DNA from: Dryocola clanedunensis subsp. sulfonylureivorans
GTDB lineage: Bacteria; Pseudomonadota; Gammaproteobacteria; Enterobacterales; Enterobacteriaceae
Assembly: GCF_016756775.1 (NCBI RefSeq)
Contig: NZ_JAERMU010000011.1
Span: forward strand, 1 to 64,000
DNA: 64,000 bases
Direction: 5' to 3'
Shown here in pieces: positions 7,976-17,424 of the stretch. A program made the translations under genes and the position numbers. Position 1 is the stretch's first letter. Each line of letters opens with the position of its first letter. Under the pieces are notes generated by a model that saw only the letters and a program-made list of their open reading frames with translations, did not search any database and was not told the DNA's origin.

Positions 7976-10093
7976 ATGTTGCGTCTCTCCGTTCCGCTGT
8001 TAGTCCTCTTCTGTTCGCTCATCCTGCCTGCATCTGCATGGGCCGCCGATAAAACCTGGATAATCCTTAATAACGCCTTTAAAGGCGCTATTTCGCTGAC
8101 TTTTTATCAGGGTTCACCCTGCCTGACTCGCCCTCTGTTGGAGGAGTGGGGTATTCGCCCGAACGTACTGAAACGGCTTAGCTTTAGCGAACAAGGTTGC
8201 CTGACGAAGGCGTCAGCGGAACGCTTCGGCTTTCAATCCTGGTATCGGGAGTCTGCGGGGTTGCTGACCTTACTGCTCCCTGAAGAAGCCCTGGCTCCAC
8301 AGGAGAACGGGGTGACGACCAGCCGCTGGGACGATGGTATTCCCGCGCTGTTTACAAATTACCGTCTCGATGCTGATAAAAAGAGTGCGCAATATAGCTG
8401 GGAGAAAGCGGGAACCGACGCCACGCTTGATCTGGATAATGGCCTGAATATCGGGGCCTGGCGGCTACGCTATCAAAATACCTTCTGGCGAGATCGAACG
8501 AACAATCACGGTTCTTATACCCGCTCCGCCTCTTTGTGGCGCAGCATCCGCTCGCTGCGTTCGCGGATGACCTTAGGCGACGGAACAACCTCCAGCGCGA
8601 TGTTTGACGGCTTCTCTTTTCGCGGGGCTTCTCTTGCCAGTGATGAAGCGATGTATCCGGACAGCTGGCGACCTTCCTCTCCCTGGATTACAGGCTATGC
8701 GCGCAGCGAAGCCGAAGTCACCATTCATCAGAACGGGCAGCGGGTCTATCGTCTCCACGTCCAGCCCGGCGCTTTTACCATTCAGGATTTCTATCCTCCC
8801 GATCCGCAGGGCGACCTGGAGCTGACGGTGCAGGAGAGCGACGGCACCGAGAGAACGCGCATTTTACCGTGGTCGGTCATGCCCAATCTAACGGGGCAGG
8901 GGATTGTCAGCTACGAGCTGGCGGCCGGGCGCTACAAACCTTATCACGGCACCGAGAGCGACAGGGACCGTTTTGCCCAGTCCACCTTTTCATGGGGCGC
9001 TGCACCGGGCACAACGCTGTTTGCCGGATGGCAGCAGGGTGATGATTACATAAGCCAGGTCGCCGGGGTCGGGCAAAACTTTTATGCCCTTGGCGCGCTT
9101 TCTGCGGATCTCAGCCATGCGCAATATACCCAACAGGGGGTAAAAAGCAGGGGGATGGTCTGGCGGCTTCGTTATACAAAGGCCTTTTTCACCACCCAGA
9201 CGCACCTCAATGCCCAGCTGCAAGGGTATCCCCACGGCAGCCAGTATCGAACCTTCGAAGAGAAAATTAACCGTGCCGACACGCTTCGCTACGGCTGGGA
9301 CGATGATACGACCAGCCGGGCAATGCGCGGCCAGCTTGAGATTAACCAGAGTTTTAACGAGGACTCCACGCTGGCCATCTCCTGGAACTGGACGCGATCC
9401 CGTCAGCGCCACGCCAGCGACCAGAGCCTGAGTCTCAGCCTGAATACCCGCTGGCAAGAGATCGATATCAGCCTCGCGGTAGACAGAAATCAGTATCAGG
9501 AGTATCCCGCTGAAACCGTGATGGGCCTGAACATCAGCGTGCCGTTCTCGGCGGCAAGACACACGGTTAACGTCGGCTACGTTTCCGAGCTGGACAGCAG
9601 GAACAGCGCGACGCACGGCGTAAATCTCTACGGCTCGGCGCTGAGTGACTATAGTTTACGCTACGACGTCACCGCGCAGCATCAGGAGCACGCTAACGAT
9701 GAGCTGAGGATGACGACGGGATATCAGTACAACGCGGGAGAAGCCAATCTTGGCCTGACGCGAAACGGTCGGCAACGGGATTACCATGCGGATATGAGCG
9801 GCAGTTTAATGCTGCACAGCGGCGGGTTAACCGCTGGTCAACAGCTGGGTGAAACCGTGGCACTGGTTGATGTTCCTCAGACGCCGGGGGTAAGTTTTTA
9901 CAATCAGTTTGGCACCACGACTAACGCACGGGGCGAGCTGCTGGTCAGCTATCTGACTCCGTGGCGAGTGAATGAATTAACGGTAGATACGTCCAGCTTG
10001 CCTGCCAACGTGCACTTTGACAACGATGAGCTTGAAGTCGTACCCACGCAGGGGGCGGTTGTCAGACGCAGCTTCCTTCCCGCTAGCCCATAA
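7976..10093 (+). CDS. Solitary fimbrial outer-membrane usher, short at both ends
   Basis: A 705-residue FimD/PapC-family protein with a signal peptide (ends AWAAD). The beta-barrel and plug are well preserved: LNIGAWRLRYQNTFW, LGDGTTSSAMFDGFSFRGAS, then the plug near 240-305 with GYARSEAEVTIHQNG and PGAFTIQDFYPP. Ushers are usually 800-880 residues. The first 25-30 residues of the mature N-terminal domain, which bind the chaperone-subunit complex, are missing: it opens at WIILNNAF. The protein also stops right after VVPTQGAVVRRSF, removing the C-terminal domains. No chaperone or pilin gene is nearby. Start ATG 7976 has a poor RBS. It may be a decaying usher or a repurposed pore. Confidence 0.85.
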   Translation: MLRLSVPLLVLFCSLILPASAWAADKTWIILNNAFKGAISLTFYQGSPCLTRPLLEEWGIRPNVLKRLSFSEQGCLTKASAERFGFQSWYRESAGLLTLLLPEEALAPQENGVTTSRWDDGIPALFTNYRLDADKKSAQYSWEKAGTDATLDLDNGLNIGAWRLRYQNTFWRDRTNNHGSYTRSASLWRSIRSLRSRMTLGDGTTSSAMFDGFSFRGASLASDEAMYPDSWRPSSPWITGYARSEAEVTIHQNGQRVYRLHVQPGAFTIQDFYPPDPQGDLELTVQESDGTERTRILPWSVMPNLTGQGIVSYELAAGRYKPYHGTESDRDRFAQSTFSWGAAPGTTLFAGWQQGDDYISQVAGVGQNFYALGALSADLSHAQYTQQGVKSRGMVWRLRYTKAFFTTQTHLNAQLQGYPHGSQYRTFEEKINRADTLRYGWDDDTTSRAMRGQLEINQSFNEDSTLAISWNWTRSRQRHASDQSLSLSLNTRWQEIDISLAVDRNQYQEYPAETVMGLNISVPFSAARHTVNVGYVSELDSRNSATHGVNLYGSALSDYSLRYDVTAQHQEHANDELRMTTGYQYNAGEANLGLTRNGRQRDYHADMSGSLMLHSGGLTAGQQLGETVALVDVPQTPGVSFYNQFGTTTNARGELLVSYLTPWRVNELTVDTSSLPANVHFDNDELEVVPTQGAVVRRSFLPASP

Positions 10094-10255
10094 TCCCCAA
10101 CCCCGCCTTCCGACCCGATCACAAATCGTTGCTATGATTATTACTCTCAGGCTAATAATCTGCCCCTGACCTTAATTGATACCCTAAAGAGGTAAGCGCA
10201 CAATTTAATCAGACTAAAGCAAATCAAAATGATGAGCTGAATCAGGAGGTTAATA

Positions 10256-11911
10256 ATGAAGGCTTCCCAAAAGCCAGCACGAGTGTGGAATTCACGTCGC
10301 TTAGAGAAGCAGCGGCGCATGGCTTCCACCAACGTGCAGGGCAAGGTTCTTCCGACTGAAGGCCTTGTCGATATGCTGGAACGACTGATTGCCCCTGGCG
10401 ATCGCGTGGTACTTGAAGGGAACAACCAGAAGCAGGCGGACTTCCTTTCCCGCATGCTGGCGGAAGTCAGCCCGTCTAAAGTCCACGACCTGCATATGAT
10501 CATGCCGAGCGTAGGGCGCAGCGAGCACCTTGATATCTTTGAAAAAGGCATCGCACGCAAGCTTGATTTTGCTTTCTCCGGCACCCAGAGCCTGCGCATT
10601 TCGCAGCTGCTTGAAGACGGTCAGCTCGAGATTGGCGCCATCCATACCTATATCGAACTCTACTCCCGTCTGTATGTGGACCTGTCGCCAAACGTGGCGC
10701 TGATTGCCGGCTTCAAGGCCGACCGCAAAGGTAACCTCTATACGGGCGCCAGCACCGAAGATACCCCGGCCCTGGTTGAAGCCGCCGCGTTCCATGACGG
10801 CATCGTTATCGCCCAGGTTAATGAACTGGTCGACGACGAATGCGATCTGCCTCGCGTGGACATCCCAGGTTCGTGGATTGACTACGTGGTTGTTGCCGAC
10901 AAGCCGTTCTTTATCGAGCCGCTGTTTACCCGCGACCCGCGCCTGATCAAGCAGGAACACATCCTGATGGCGATGATGGCGATTAAGGGCATCTACGCGG
11001 AGCATCAGGTGCAGTCGCTGAACCACGGTATTGGCTTCAACACCGCCGCCATCGAGCTGCTGCTGCCAACCTACGGCGAACAGCTGGGCCTGAAGGGCAA
11101 AATCTGTAAACACTGGACGCTGAACCCGCATCCGACGCTGATCCCGGCAATTGAAAGCGGCTGGGTAGAAAGCGTGCACTGCTTCGGCGGCGAGCTGGGC
11201 ATGGAAGAGTACATCCGCGCTCGTCCGGACATCTTCTTTACCGGTGCCGACGGCTCCATGCGCTCCAACCGTGCGATGTGCCAGCTGGCAGGTCAGTACG
11301 CGGTGGACATGTTCATCGGCTCTACCCTGCAGGTTGACGGCTTTGCCAACTCCTCCACGGTAACCCGCGGTCGCCTGTCCGGTTTCGGCGGCGCGCCAAA
11401 TATGGGCCACGACCCGCACGGTCGTCGTCACGCAACGCCAGCCTGGCTCGCGATGCAGAACAAACCAGACATGATGGAGCGCGGTCGTAAGCTCGTTGTG
11501 CAGATGGTCGAAACCTTCCAGGCGGGCGTGAAGCCAACGTTTGTGGAAAAACTCGACGCGCTGGACGTGGCGAAATCCTCCGGCATGCCTTTAGCGCCGG
11601 TGATGATTTACGGCGATGACGTCACCCACGTGCTGACCGAAGAAGGCATCGCGTATCTCTATCGTGCTGAAAGCATGGAAGAGCGCCGCGCAATGGTCGC
11701 CTCCGTGGCCGGGATCACCGACATCGGCCTGGGCGTTGACGCTAAACGTGTCGCCCAGCTGCGCCAGAGCGGCAAAGTGGTCTTCCCGGAAGATATGGGC
11801 ATTCGCCGCAGCGACGCGACCCGTTCCCTGCTGGCCGCCAGCAGCGTGGCGGATCTCGTTGAGTGGTCCGACGGCCTGTACAACCCACCTGCGAAATTCC
11901 GGAGCTGGTAA
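10256..11911 (+). CDS. mdcA: Malonate decarboxylase alpha subunit (acetyl-S-ACP:malonate ACP transferase)
   Basis: A 551-residue protein of the MdcA family. It swaps acetate for malonate on the prosthetic thiol of the acyl-carrier subunit MdcC, the first step of biotin-independent malonate decarboxylation to acetate and CO2. It is first gene of mdcABCDEFGH, with an excellent AGGAGG seven bases before ATG 10256. The 162-bp leader (10094-10255) must hold the promoter and MdcR operator; I could not define them. The stop overlaps the mdcB ATG by one base (TAATG). Confidence 0.95.
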   Translation: MKASQKPARVWNSRRLEKQRRMASTNVQGKVLPTEGLVDMLERLIAPGDRVVLEGNNQKQADFLSRMLAEVSPSKVHDLHMIMPSVGRSEHLDIFEKGIARKLDFAFSGTQSLRISQLLEDGQLEIGAIHTYIELYSRLYVDLSPNVALIAGFKADRKGNLYTGASTEDTPALVEAAAFHDGIVIAQVNELVDDECDLPRVDIPGSWIDYVVVADKPFFIEPLFTRDPRLIKQEHILMAMMAIKGIYAEHQVQSLNHGIGFNTAAIELLLPTYGEQLGLKGKICKHWTLNPHPTLIPAIESGWVESVHCFGGELGMEEYIRARPDIFFTGADGSMRSNRAMCQLAGQYAVDMFIGSTLQVDGFANSSTVTRGRLSGFGGAPNMGHDPHGRRHATPAWLAMQNKPDMMERGRKLVVQMVETFQAGVKPTFVEKLDALDVAKSSGMPLAPVMIYGDDVTHVLTEEGIAYLYRAESMEERRAMVASVAGITDIGLGVDAKRVAQLRQSGKVVFPEDMGIRRSDATRSLLAASSVADLVEWSDGLYNPPAKFRSW

Positions 11912-12795
11912 TGAAACTACAGCCACAGACTGGGGTTGAGGGCGGGGCGCTTTGGCTTGCAAGGGTTGCCACCCAAAGCATGATTGAAGAAGCACGTTTA
12001 AGCCCGAAGCCCGGTCTTGTGGACAGCCGGGGAAACGGCGCCCATCACGACTTAACGCTAAGCCTGATGGAGCGCTCGGCGCACAGCCTCTCCCCGACGT
12101 TTCATGCGCTGGCGCTGCAAAGCTGGAAGCGCCCGGCGGATATCGCCCTGCGTCAGCTGGTTGGCCGCTTAGGCCGTGAAGGCGAAGCGCAGATGATGGA
12201 GGCCACCGGCGGAGTGAACACTCACCGGGGGGCTATCTGGGCGCTGGGTTTACTGGTGTCTGCCGCCGCCATGCACGGCATGGAAGGCAGCAGCGAAGAG
12301 ATAGCCGCGAGCGCGGCGAAGCTCGCCGGTTTACCCGACAGCACGGCACCAAAAATTTTCAGTAAGGGGTTACGCGCCACAAGGCGTTATCAGGTTCCCG
12401 GCGCACGCGAAGAAGCGCAGCAGGGCTTCCCGCACGTTATGCGTCTGGCTCTGCCGCAGCTGCGCCGCAGTCGCGAAGCTGGTGCCACCGAGCAGCAGGC
12501 CCGTCTTGATGCGCTGATGGCCATCATGACGTCGCTTAGCGATACCTGCGTGCTGTCCCGCGCGGGCCTCAAAGGGCTTGAGACGATGCAGAACGGCGCG
12601 CGAAGCGTGCTGGCCGCTGGTGGCACCGCGCAGGCCGCAGGCCATGAGGCGCTGGCAACGCTCGATAAGCAAATGCTCGCGCTTAACGCCTCACCGGGCG
12701 GCGCGGCAGACCTGCTTGCCGCCACGCTGCTGATGGACCGCATCGCCTGCGATGACGCTCGCGTCACCCCATTACCGCAACATTCACACTTATAG
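11911..12795 (+). CDS. mdcB: Triphosphoribosyl-dephospho-CoA synthase
   Basis: Makes the prosthetic-group precursor 2'-(5''-triphosphoribosyl)-3'-dephospho-CoA from ATP and dephospho-CoA, to be attached to MdcC. The 294-residue protein has the CitG/MdcB signatures SPKPGLVDSRGNGAHHD near residue 30 and ATGGVNTHRGAIWALG near 105. I chose ATG 11911, which overlaps the mdcA stop. The frame is open further upstream into mdcA, but family members start with MKL here. Confidence 0.93.
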   Translation: MKLQPQTGVEGGALWLARVATQSMIEEARLSPKPGLVDSRGNGAHHDLTLSLMERSAHSLSPTFHALALQSWKRPADIALRQLVGRLGREGEAQMMEATGGVNTHRGAIWALGLLVSAAAMHGMEGSSEEIAASAAKLAGLPDSTAPKIFSKGLRATRRYQVPGAREEAQQGFPHVMRLALPQLRRSREAGATEQQARLDALMAIMTSLSDTCVLSRAGLKGLETMQNGARSVLAAGGTAQAAGHEALATLDKQMLALNASPGGAADLLAATLLMDRIACDDARVTPLPQHSHL

Positions 12796-12803
12796 AGGGT
12801 GTT

Positions 12804-13103
12804 ATGGAACACATTACATTGTCATTTCCGGCAACCCGTACGCTCAGCGGCAAAGCGCTGTCCGGCGTGGTTGGCTCCGGCGATATGGAAGTTTTGTTCA
12901 CCGCCGCCGAAGGCGATGCGCTGACCGTCGATATCACCACCTCCGTGGATAACAGCAAACAGCGCTGGCAGGCCCTGTTTGGCCGCCTGGCCGCGCTCGG
13001 CAGCCTGCCTGCGGGGCAGATGCTGATCCACGATTTTGGCGCGACGCCGGGCGTGGCCCGCATCCGTATCGAACAAGTATTTGAAGAGGTGAGCCATGCG
13101 TGA
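12804..13103 (+). CDS. mdcC: Malonate decarboxylase acyl-carrier (delta) subunit
   Basis: A 99-residue acyl carrier protein. Ser25 in VVGSGDMEVLF is the attachment site of the 2'-(5''-phosphoribosyl)-3'-dephospho-CoA arm in the Klebsiella enzyme, and it sits at the same position here. The arm carries acetyl and malonyl groups between MdcA, MdcD/E and MdcH. RBS GAGGG lies just before ATG 12804. Its end overlaps mdcD by eight bases. Confidence 0.95.
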   Translation: MEHITLSFPATRTLSGKALSGVVGSGDMEVLFTAAEGDALTVDITTSVDNSKQRWQALFGRLAALGSLPAGQMLIHDFGATPGVARIRIEQVFEEVSHA

Positions 13104-13929
13104 CGACCGCAGTTTTATCGAACTCAAAGCGCGTGAGCGTGCCCGTCTGCTGCTCGACGACGGCAGCTACCGTGAACTGCTCGACCCGTTCGACGGCATT
13201 GTTTCCCCATGGTTAGGCGCTCAGGGCATCGTGCCGCAGTCTGACGACGGCATGGTTGTCGCGAAAGGCACCATCAACGGTGGCCCTGCGGTAGTGATTG
13301 CTATCGAAGGGTCGTTCCAGGGCGGCAGCATGGGCGAAGTGTCCGGCGCAAAAATGGCGGCGGCCCTCGAGCTGGCGGCAGAAGATAACCGCAACGGCAT
13401 TCCGACCCAGGCCGTTCTTTGCCTGGAAACCGGCGGCGTGCGCCTGCAGGAAGCCAACCTTGGCCTGGCGGCAATTGCCGATATCCACGCCGCGATTGTT
13501 GACCTGCGCCGCTACACTCCGGTTGTAGGCGTGATTGCCGGGACCGTCGGCTGCTTCGGTGGGATGTCCATCGCCGCCGCGCTTTGCAGCTATCTGATTG
13601 TGACCCGCGAAGCGCGTCTTGGCCTGAACGGCCCGCAGGTTATCGAACAGGAAGCCGGTATCGACGAGTACGATTCCCGCGACCGTCCGTTCATCTGGAG
13701 CATGACCGGTGGCGAAGTTCGCTACCAGAGCGGCCTGGTGGATGCGCTGGTCGGCGACGGCGTGAACGCGGTTAAGCAGGCGGTTAACGACGCTATCGCC
13801 AAAGGCGTTCCCGCTAAGCACCGCACCGATAACTACACGTGGTATCTGGAACGTCTGTCTAACTTCGACACCAGCAAGCAGGCCGATGCCGAACAGATCA
13901 AACAGCTTTTTGGGGAGAAACAGTCATGA
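13096..13929 (+). CDS. mdcD: Malonate decarboxylase beta subunit
   Basis: A 277-residue crotonase/carboxyltransferase-fold protein (GSFQGGSMGEVSGAKMAAAL, then TVGCFGGMSIAAALC, an oxyanion-type glycine loop). With MdcE it decarboxylates malonyl-S-ACP to acetyl-S-ACP. ATG 13096 lies inside the end of mdcC, and the stop overlaps mdcE by ATGA, indicating tight translational coupling. Confidence 0.95.
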   Translation: MRDDRSFIELKARERARLLLDDGSYRELLDPFDGIVSPWLGAQGIVPQSDDGMVVAKGTINGGPAVVIAIEGSFQGGSMGEVSGAKMAAALELAAEDNRNGIPTQAVLCLETGGVRLQEANLGLAAIADIHAAIVDLRRYTPVVGVIAGTVGCFGGMSIAAALCSYLIVTREARLGLNGPQVIEQEAGIDEYDSRDRPFIWSMTGGEVRYQSGLVDALVGDGVNAVKQAVNDAIAKGVPAKHRTDNYTWYLERLSNFDTSKQADAEQIKQLFGEKQS

Positions 13930-14726
13930 GCCAGAAACTGAATCGTGCCGCCGTCTGGCTGGACAAACTGACCGCAGGCGCGCCGCGCATGGCCGGTCTG
14001 TGCCCGTCCGTGCAGGTTGCTGACGGCGAAGTTGACGGTAAAGCCGCGCGTTTTATCGCGGTAGTGCCGGATGAAAACAACCATTACCCACGTGCCGCAG
14101 GCGGTGAAGTAGGGCTGCTGGAAGGCTGGACGCTGGCGAAAGTGGTCAGCGAAACCATCGCAGAAGACGCGGACAAAACCGAGAAGCGCGCCATTGTCGC
14201 GGTCATCGACGTGCCGAGCCAGGCCTATGGCCGTCGTGAAGAGGGCTTCGGTATTCACCAGGCGCTGGCCGGTGCGGCAGGGGCTTACGCCAATGCTCGC
14301 CTGGCAGGGCACCCGGTTATCGGGCTGATCGTCGGCAAGGCTATGTCCGGGGCGTTTCTGGCCCACGGCTACCAGGCAAACCGCCTTATCGCCTTTAACG
14401 ACGCCGGGGTGATGATCCACGCGATGGGGAAAGATTCCGCGGCCCGCATCACGCTGCGTACCGTTGATGCGCTGGAAAAGCTGGCGGCAACCATTCCGCC
14501 AATGGCCTACGACATCAGCAACTACGAAACCCTCGGCCTGCTTTCAAACCTGCTGGATATCGCTAATCCGCAGGCGCCAGAAGCAGACGACCTCAGCAAA
14601 GTGAACGCCGCGCTGGTGACGGCCGTTCGCGAAGCCCGTACCGATACCACCCTGAAAAACAGGCTGCATGCTAAGAATCGCCATAGCTCAGCCCTTGTTC
14701 GTGAACGTATGCGCGCAAGCTGGTAA
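13926..14726 (+). CDS. mdcE: Malonate decarboxylase gamma subunit
   Basis: A 266-residue partner of MdcD, also with the crotonase fold (VIGLIVGKAMSGAFLAHGYQ; GVMIHAMGKDSAARIT). The beta-gamma pair is the co-decarboxylase. It starts at ATG 13926 in the ATGA overlap with mdcD. It is followed by a 200-bp gap holding a REP-like palindrome before mdcF, so transcript levels may drop here. Confidence 0.95.
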   Translation: MSQKLNRAAVWLDKLTAGAPRMAGLCPSVQVADGEVDGKAARFIAVVPDENNHYPRAAGGEVGLLEGWTLAKVVSETIAEDADKTEKRAIVAVIDVPSQAYGRREEGFGIHQALAGAAGAYANARLAGHPVIGLIVGKAMSGAFLAHGYQANRLIAFNDAGVMIHAMGKDSAARITLRTVDALEKLAATIPPMAYDISNYETLGLLSNLLDIANPQAPEADDLSKVNAALVTAVREARTDTTLKNRLHAKNRHSSALVRERMRASW

Positions 14727-14791
14727 GCACTGAAGACAGACCTGCCAGACGGTACATAAGAACGTCGGCGGTGGGATTTGTAAAACCCTGG

Positions 14792-14818
14792 GGTGGATAA
14801 GCGTAAGCGTCATCCACC
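14792..14818. repeat. REP-like palindrome between mdcE and mdcF
   Basis: GGTGGATAAGCG..CGTCATCCACC is the same palindromic family seen at 19.8, 25.8 and 29.0 kb. It can stabilise the upstream mdcABCDE mRNA segment. Nothing else is evident in the 200-bp gap apart from the mdcF RBS region. Confidence 0.75.
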
Positions 14819-14926
14819 ACAGCAGGGTCTACAGGTTCCGCCGTTGAGCGTTGACATAAAATCATCGTCTGAAAAAAATAATCATCGCACCAGTGCTGGA
14901 ACTCTTTTTCAACTACAGGTGAAGTT

Positions 14927-15886
14927 ATGACTTACGTAATTGTTCATGCTCTTGCTCCGATTTTCGTCATTATGCTGCTGGGCTTTTTCGCGGGCAAAGC
15001 GAAAATGGTCGACAACAAAAATGTGTCCCTGCTCAATATCTTCGTAATGGATTTTGCCCTGCCTGCCGCGCTGTTCAGCGCAACGGTTCAGACACCGTGG
15101 GAAGGGATTGTTAAACAGTCACCGCTGATTGTGGTGCTGGTGCTGGCCATGTGGATCACCTATGCGGCAATCTATTTCACGGCAACCAAAGTGTTCAAAA
15201 AATCTCCGCAGGATGCGGCAGTCCTGACGCTGACCGTGGCGCTGCCTAACTACGCGGCCCTTGGCCTGCCGATTCTGGGCAGCGTGCTGGGTGAAAGTTC
15301 TGCAACTTCACTGTCCGTTGCGGTTTCCATCGCCTGTGGTTCCGTACTGATGACGCCGTTCTGCCTGATGATCCTAGAGCGTGAAAAGGCGCTTGCCGCC
15401 GGTGAAGCAACGGGTTCTACCCTTGCGATGCTGCCGGTGCTGATGTGGCGTTCACTGAAAAAACCTATCGTCTGGGGTCCGCTGCTGGGCGTGGTGCTGT
15501 CGGCAATCGGTATCCGTATGCCGGACCTGCTGCTGTCGTCTATCAAACCGCTGGGCCTGTCCGCAACTGCTGCGGCGCTGTTCCTGACCGGTGTGATCCT
15601 TTCTGCCCGTAAGCTGAAAATCAACACCATGGTTTGCTTCGCCACCATCACCAAGCTGCTGATTCAGCCGTTCATCGCCTGGGGTATCGTGCTGGCGCTC
15701 GGCCTGAGCGGTCCGGTTGCCGTCACCGCTATCCTGATGATTGCGCTGTCCGCTGGCTTCTTCGGCGTGGTCTTCGGTAACCGCTTCGGCGTGCAGTCCC
15801 CGGATGCAGAAGCAGTGTTGCTGCTTAGCTCCGTGCTCTCTATCCTGTCGCTACCGCTGTTTATCTCGCTGACTTCAGGAATGTAA
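14927..15886 (+). CDS. mdcF: Malonate transporter MdcF (auxin efflux carrier family)
   Basis: A 319-residue integral membrane protein with about ten hydrophobic helices, the AEC-family opening HALAPIFVIMLLGFFAGK and the conserved ALPNYAALGLPI. It imports malonate for the decarboxylase. It sits in the operon between the catalytic subunits and mdcG, as in Klebsiella. RBS AGGTGAAG precedes ATG 14927. The stop is four bases from mdcG. Confidence 0.92.
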   Translation: MTYVIVHALAPIFVIMLLGFFAGKAKMVDNKNVSLLNIFVMDFALPAALFSATVQTPWEGIVKQSPLIVVLVLAMWITYAAIYFTATKVFKKSPQDAAVLTLTVALPNYAALGLPILGSVLGESSATSLSVAVSIACGSVLMTPFCLMILEREKALAAGEATGSTLAMLPVLMWRSLKKPIVWGPLLGVVLSAIGIRMPDLLLSSIKPLGLSATAAALFLTGVILSARKLKINTMVCFATITKLLIQPFIAWGIVLALGLSGPVAVTAILMIALSAGFFGVVFGNRFGVQSPDAEAVLLLSSVLSILSLPLFISLTSGM

Positions 15887-15889
15887 ATC

Positions 15890-16510
15890 ATGACCACACC
15901 ACGCCCCCACGACCTGCTCTGGCTGACCGACCGCGATGCGCTCGAAGGCATAACTGAAGAGTGGGTAGCAAGCCAGTGGCGCCCGGCGCTGCCGGTGGTG
16001 GTGAGGCGTGATGTGAACCGTGAAGGGCGCATCCCGGTAGGCGTTCGTGGGATGCGCCGCGACCAGCGCGCGGGTGGCTGGGCCAATACAACAAAGGTGA
16101 AACGCGTTGTTTCGCCGGAAGCGCTTGCCTCCCACGACGTGCTGGTCAGATCTCCGTTTGTCTCAATGCCTCCGGTACAGGGTGCCATCCAGCTCGCGCT
16201 GCGTGAGTGGCCCTGGGCCTGGGGGATAACCGGTAGCGCAGGCTACGCGCTGGCAACGGAAGTTCCGGTGCTGCATGCGGACAGCGATCTCGACCTGCTG
16301 ATTCGCTGCCCGGAGCGCGTTGCTCGTGAGGCGCTGGCGGAATGGCAGCAGATTATCGGCAGGCTTTTGTGCCGCGCCGATACGCAAATTGAAACCCCAC
16401 GGGGCGCTTTTGCGCTGGCCGAATGGCTGCGCGAAGGGCGAGTTTTGCTGAAAACCAGCGGCGGCCCGCAGTTAGTCAGCGATCCGTGGGCGTTTGAGGG
16501 AGAAGCATGA
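15890..16510 (+). CDS. mdcG: Phosphoribosyl-dephospho-CoA transferase (holo-MdcC synthase)
   Basis: A 206-residue protein that transfers the phosphoribosyl-dephospho-CoA arm from the MdcB product to Ser25 of apo-MdcC. A nucleotidyltransferase-like acidic motif DSDLDLLIR (about residues 125-133) is visible, preceded by GITGSAGYALA. ATG 15890 follows the mdcF stop by three bases, and the gene end overlaps mdcH by ATGA. Confidence 0.93.
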   Translation: MTTPRPHDLLWLTDRDALEGITEEWVASQWRPALPVVVRRDVNREGRIPVGVRGMRRDQRAGGWANTTKVKRVVSPEALASHDVLVRSPFVSMPPVQGAIQLALREWPWAWGITGSAGYALATEVPVLHADSDLDLLIRCPERVAREALAEWQQIIGRLLCRADTQIETPRGAFALAEWLREGRVLLKTSGGPQLVSDPWAFEGEA

Positions 16511-17415
16511 AAATCCTCTTCACCTTTCCCGGACAGGGAACGCAGCGTGCGGGCATGCTGCAGCAGTTACCGCAGGACAGCGACATTATGCCGCGAGTTC
16601 GCGCCGTTTTGGGCGACGAAACAGATTCTTTAGATTCCCCTGATGCCCTGAAGCATACCCGCGCCGTGCAGCTCTGCCTGCTCATTGCGGGCGTGGCATG
16701 GGCGCAGGAGCTTGAGCGCAACGACGTGGTGGCGGATATGGTCGCCGGATTATCCATCGGCGCTTTCCCGGCGGCGGTGGTGGCCGGAGCGTTAGGGTTC
16801 GAGGACGCGCTGCGTCTGGTGGCCCTGCGCGGTGACCTGATGGAGCAGGCTTACCCGCACGGCTACGGCCTGACCGCTATCACCGGTTTACAGCTCGGCC
16901 AGGTCGAGCAGCTGGTGGAAGGCAGCGGCACCTATATCGCTAATATCAACGCCGAGCAGCAGATTGTGATTGCCGGGCGCGATGAAGAGATGGCGAGCGT
17001 GGCGCAGAAAGCCCTCGCAAAAGGTGCGCAGAAGGCGAAACGGCTCGCGGTCAGCGTTCCTTCGCATTGTGAATTGTTGAGTGAACCTGCTCTGAAACTT
17101 CAGCAGGCGTTTGCGGACGTGGCGCTAAATCGCCCGCGCAGCACTTACCTCAGCGGCAGCACGGGGCGCGTGCTCTGGCAGCCGGAACAAATTGCCGATG
17201 ATTTAGCGCTGAATATGTCGCGAACCGTACGCTGGCGCGATGCGATGGTTGCCGCTAACGAGCGCGACGTGCGCCTGGCAATTGAAATGCCGCCGGGCAG
17301 CGTGCTCACAGGCTTAACCCGCCAGGCCTTCCGCGAAGGCGATACGCTGTGCCGTGAAAACAACAGCATGAGCACCATCGCTCGTCTGGCGCAGCGGGTT
17401 AAAGCGGCGCGTTAG
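16507..17415 (+). CDS. mdcH: Malonyl-CoA:ACP transacylase of malonate decarboxylase (epsilon)
   Basis: A 302-residue FabD-like acyltransferase. The N-terminal FTFPGQGTQ, the nucleophile-elbow serine in AGLSIGAFPAA and the catalytic His in SVPSHCELL are present. It loads malonyl on freshly made acetyl-free holo-MdcC to prime the cycle. It is the last gene of the operon. Its final codons and stop (V-K-A-A-R-stop) lie inside a 20-bp sequence repeated exactly at the 3' end of the convergent mdcR gene. Confidence 0.95.
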   Translation: MKILFTFPGQGTQRAGMLQQLPQDSDIMPRVRAVLGDETDSLDSPDALKHTRAVQLCLLIAGVAWAQELERNDVVADMVAGLSIGAFPAAVVAGALGFEDALRLVALRGDLMEQAYPHGYGLTAITGLQLGQVEQLVEGSGTYIANINAEQQIVIAGRDEEMASVAQKALAKGAQKAKRLAVSVPSHCELLSEPALKLQQAFADVALNRPRSTYLSGSTGRVLWQPEQIADDLALNMSRTVRWRDAMVAANERDVRLAIEMPPGSVLTGLTRQAFREGDTLCRENNSMSTIARLAQRVKAAR

Positions 17416-17418
17416 GGG
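17399..17418. repeat. 20-bp direct repeat, left copy (3' end of mdcH)
   Basis: TTAAAGCGGCGCGTTAGGGG is identical to 18136-18155. This copy carries the mdcH stop (TAG, 17413-17415) and also a potential mdcR stop (TTA on the plus strand at 17399). It marks the left edge of a 737-bp inserted toxin-antitoxin segment. Confidence 0.9.
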
Positions 17419-17424
17419 AAGAGG

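Noticed and set aside
10301-11431. 376-codon open frame antisense to mdcA
   Set aside because: High-GC shadow of a strongly conserved gene; residue make-up is typical of reversed codons (many H, R, Q, V), with no RBS and no recognisable domain.
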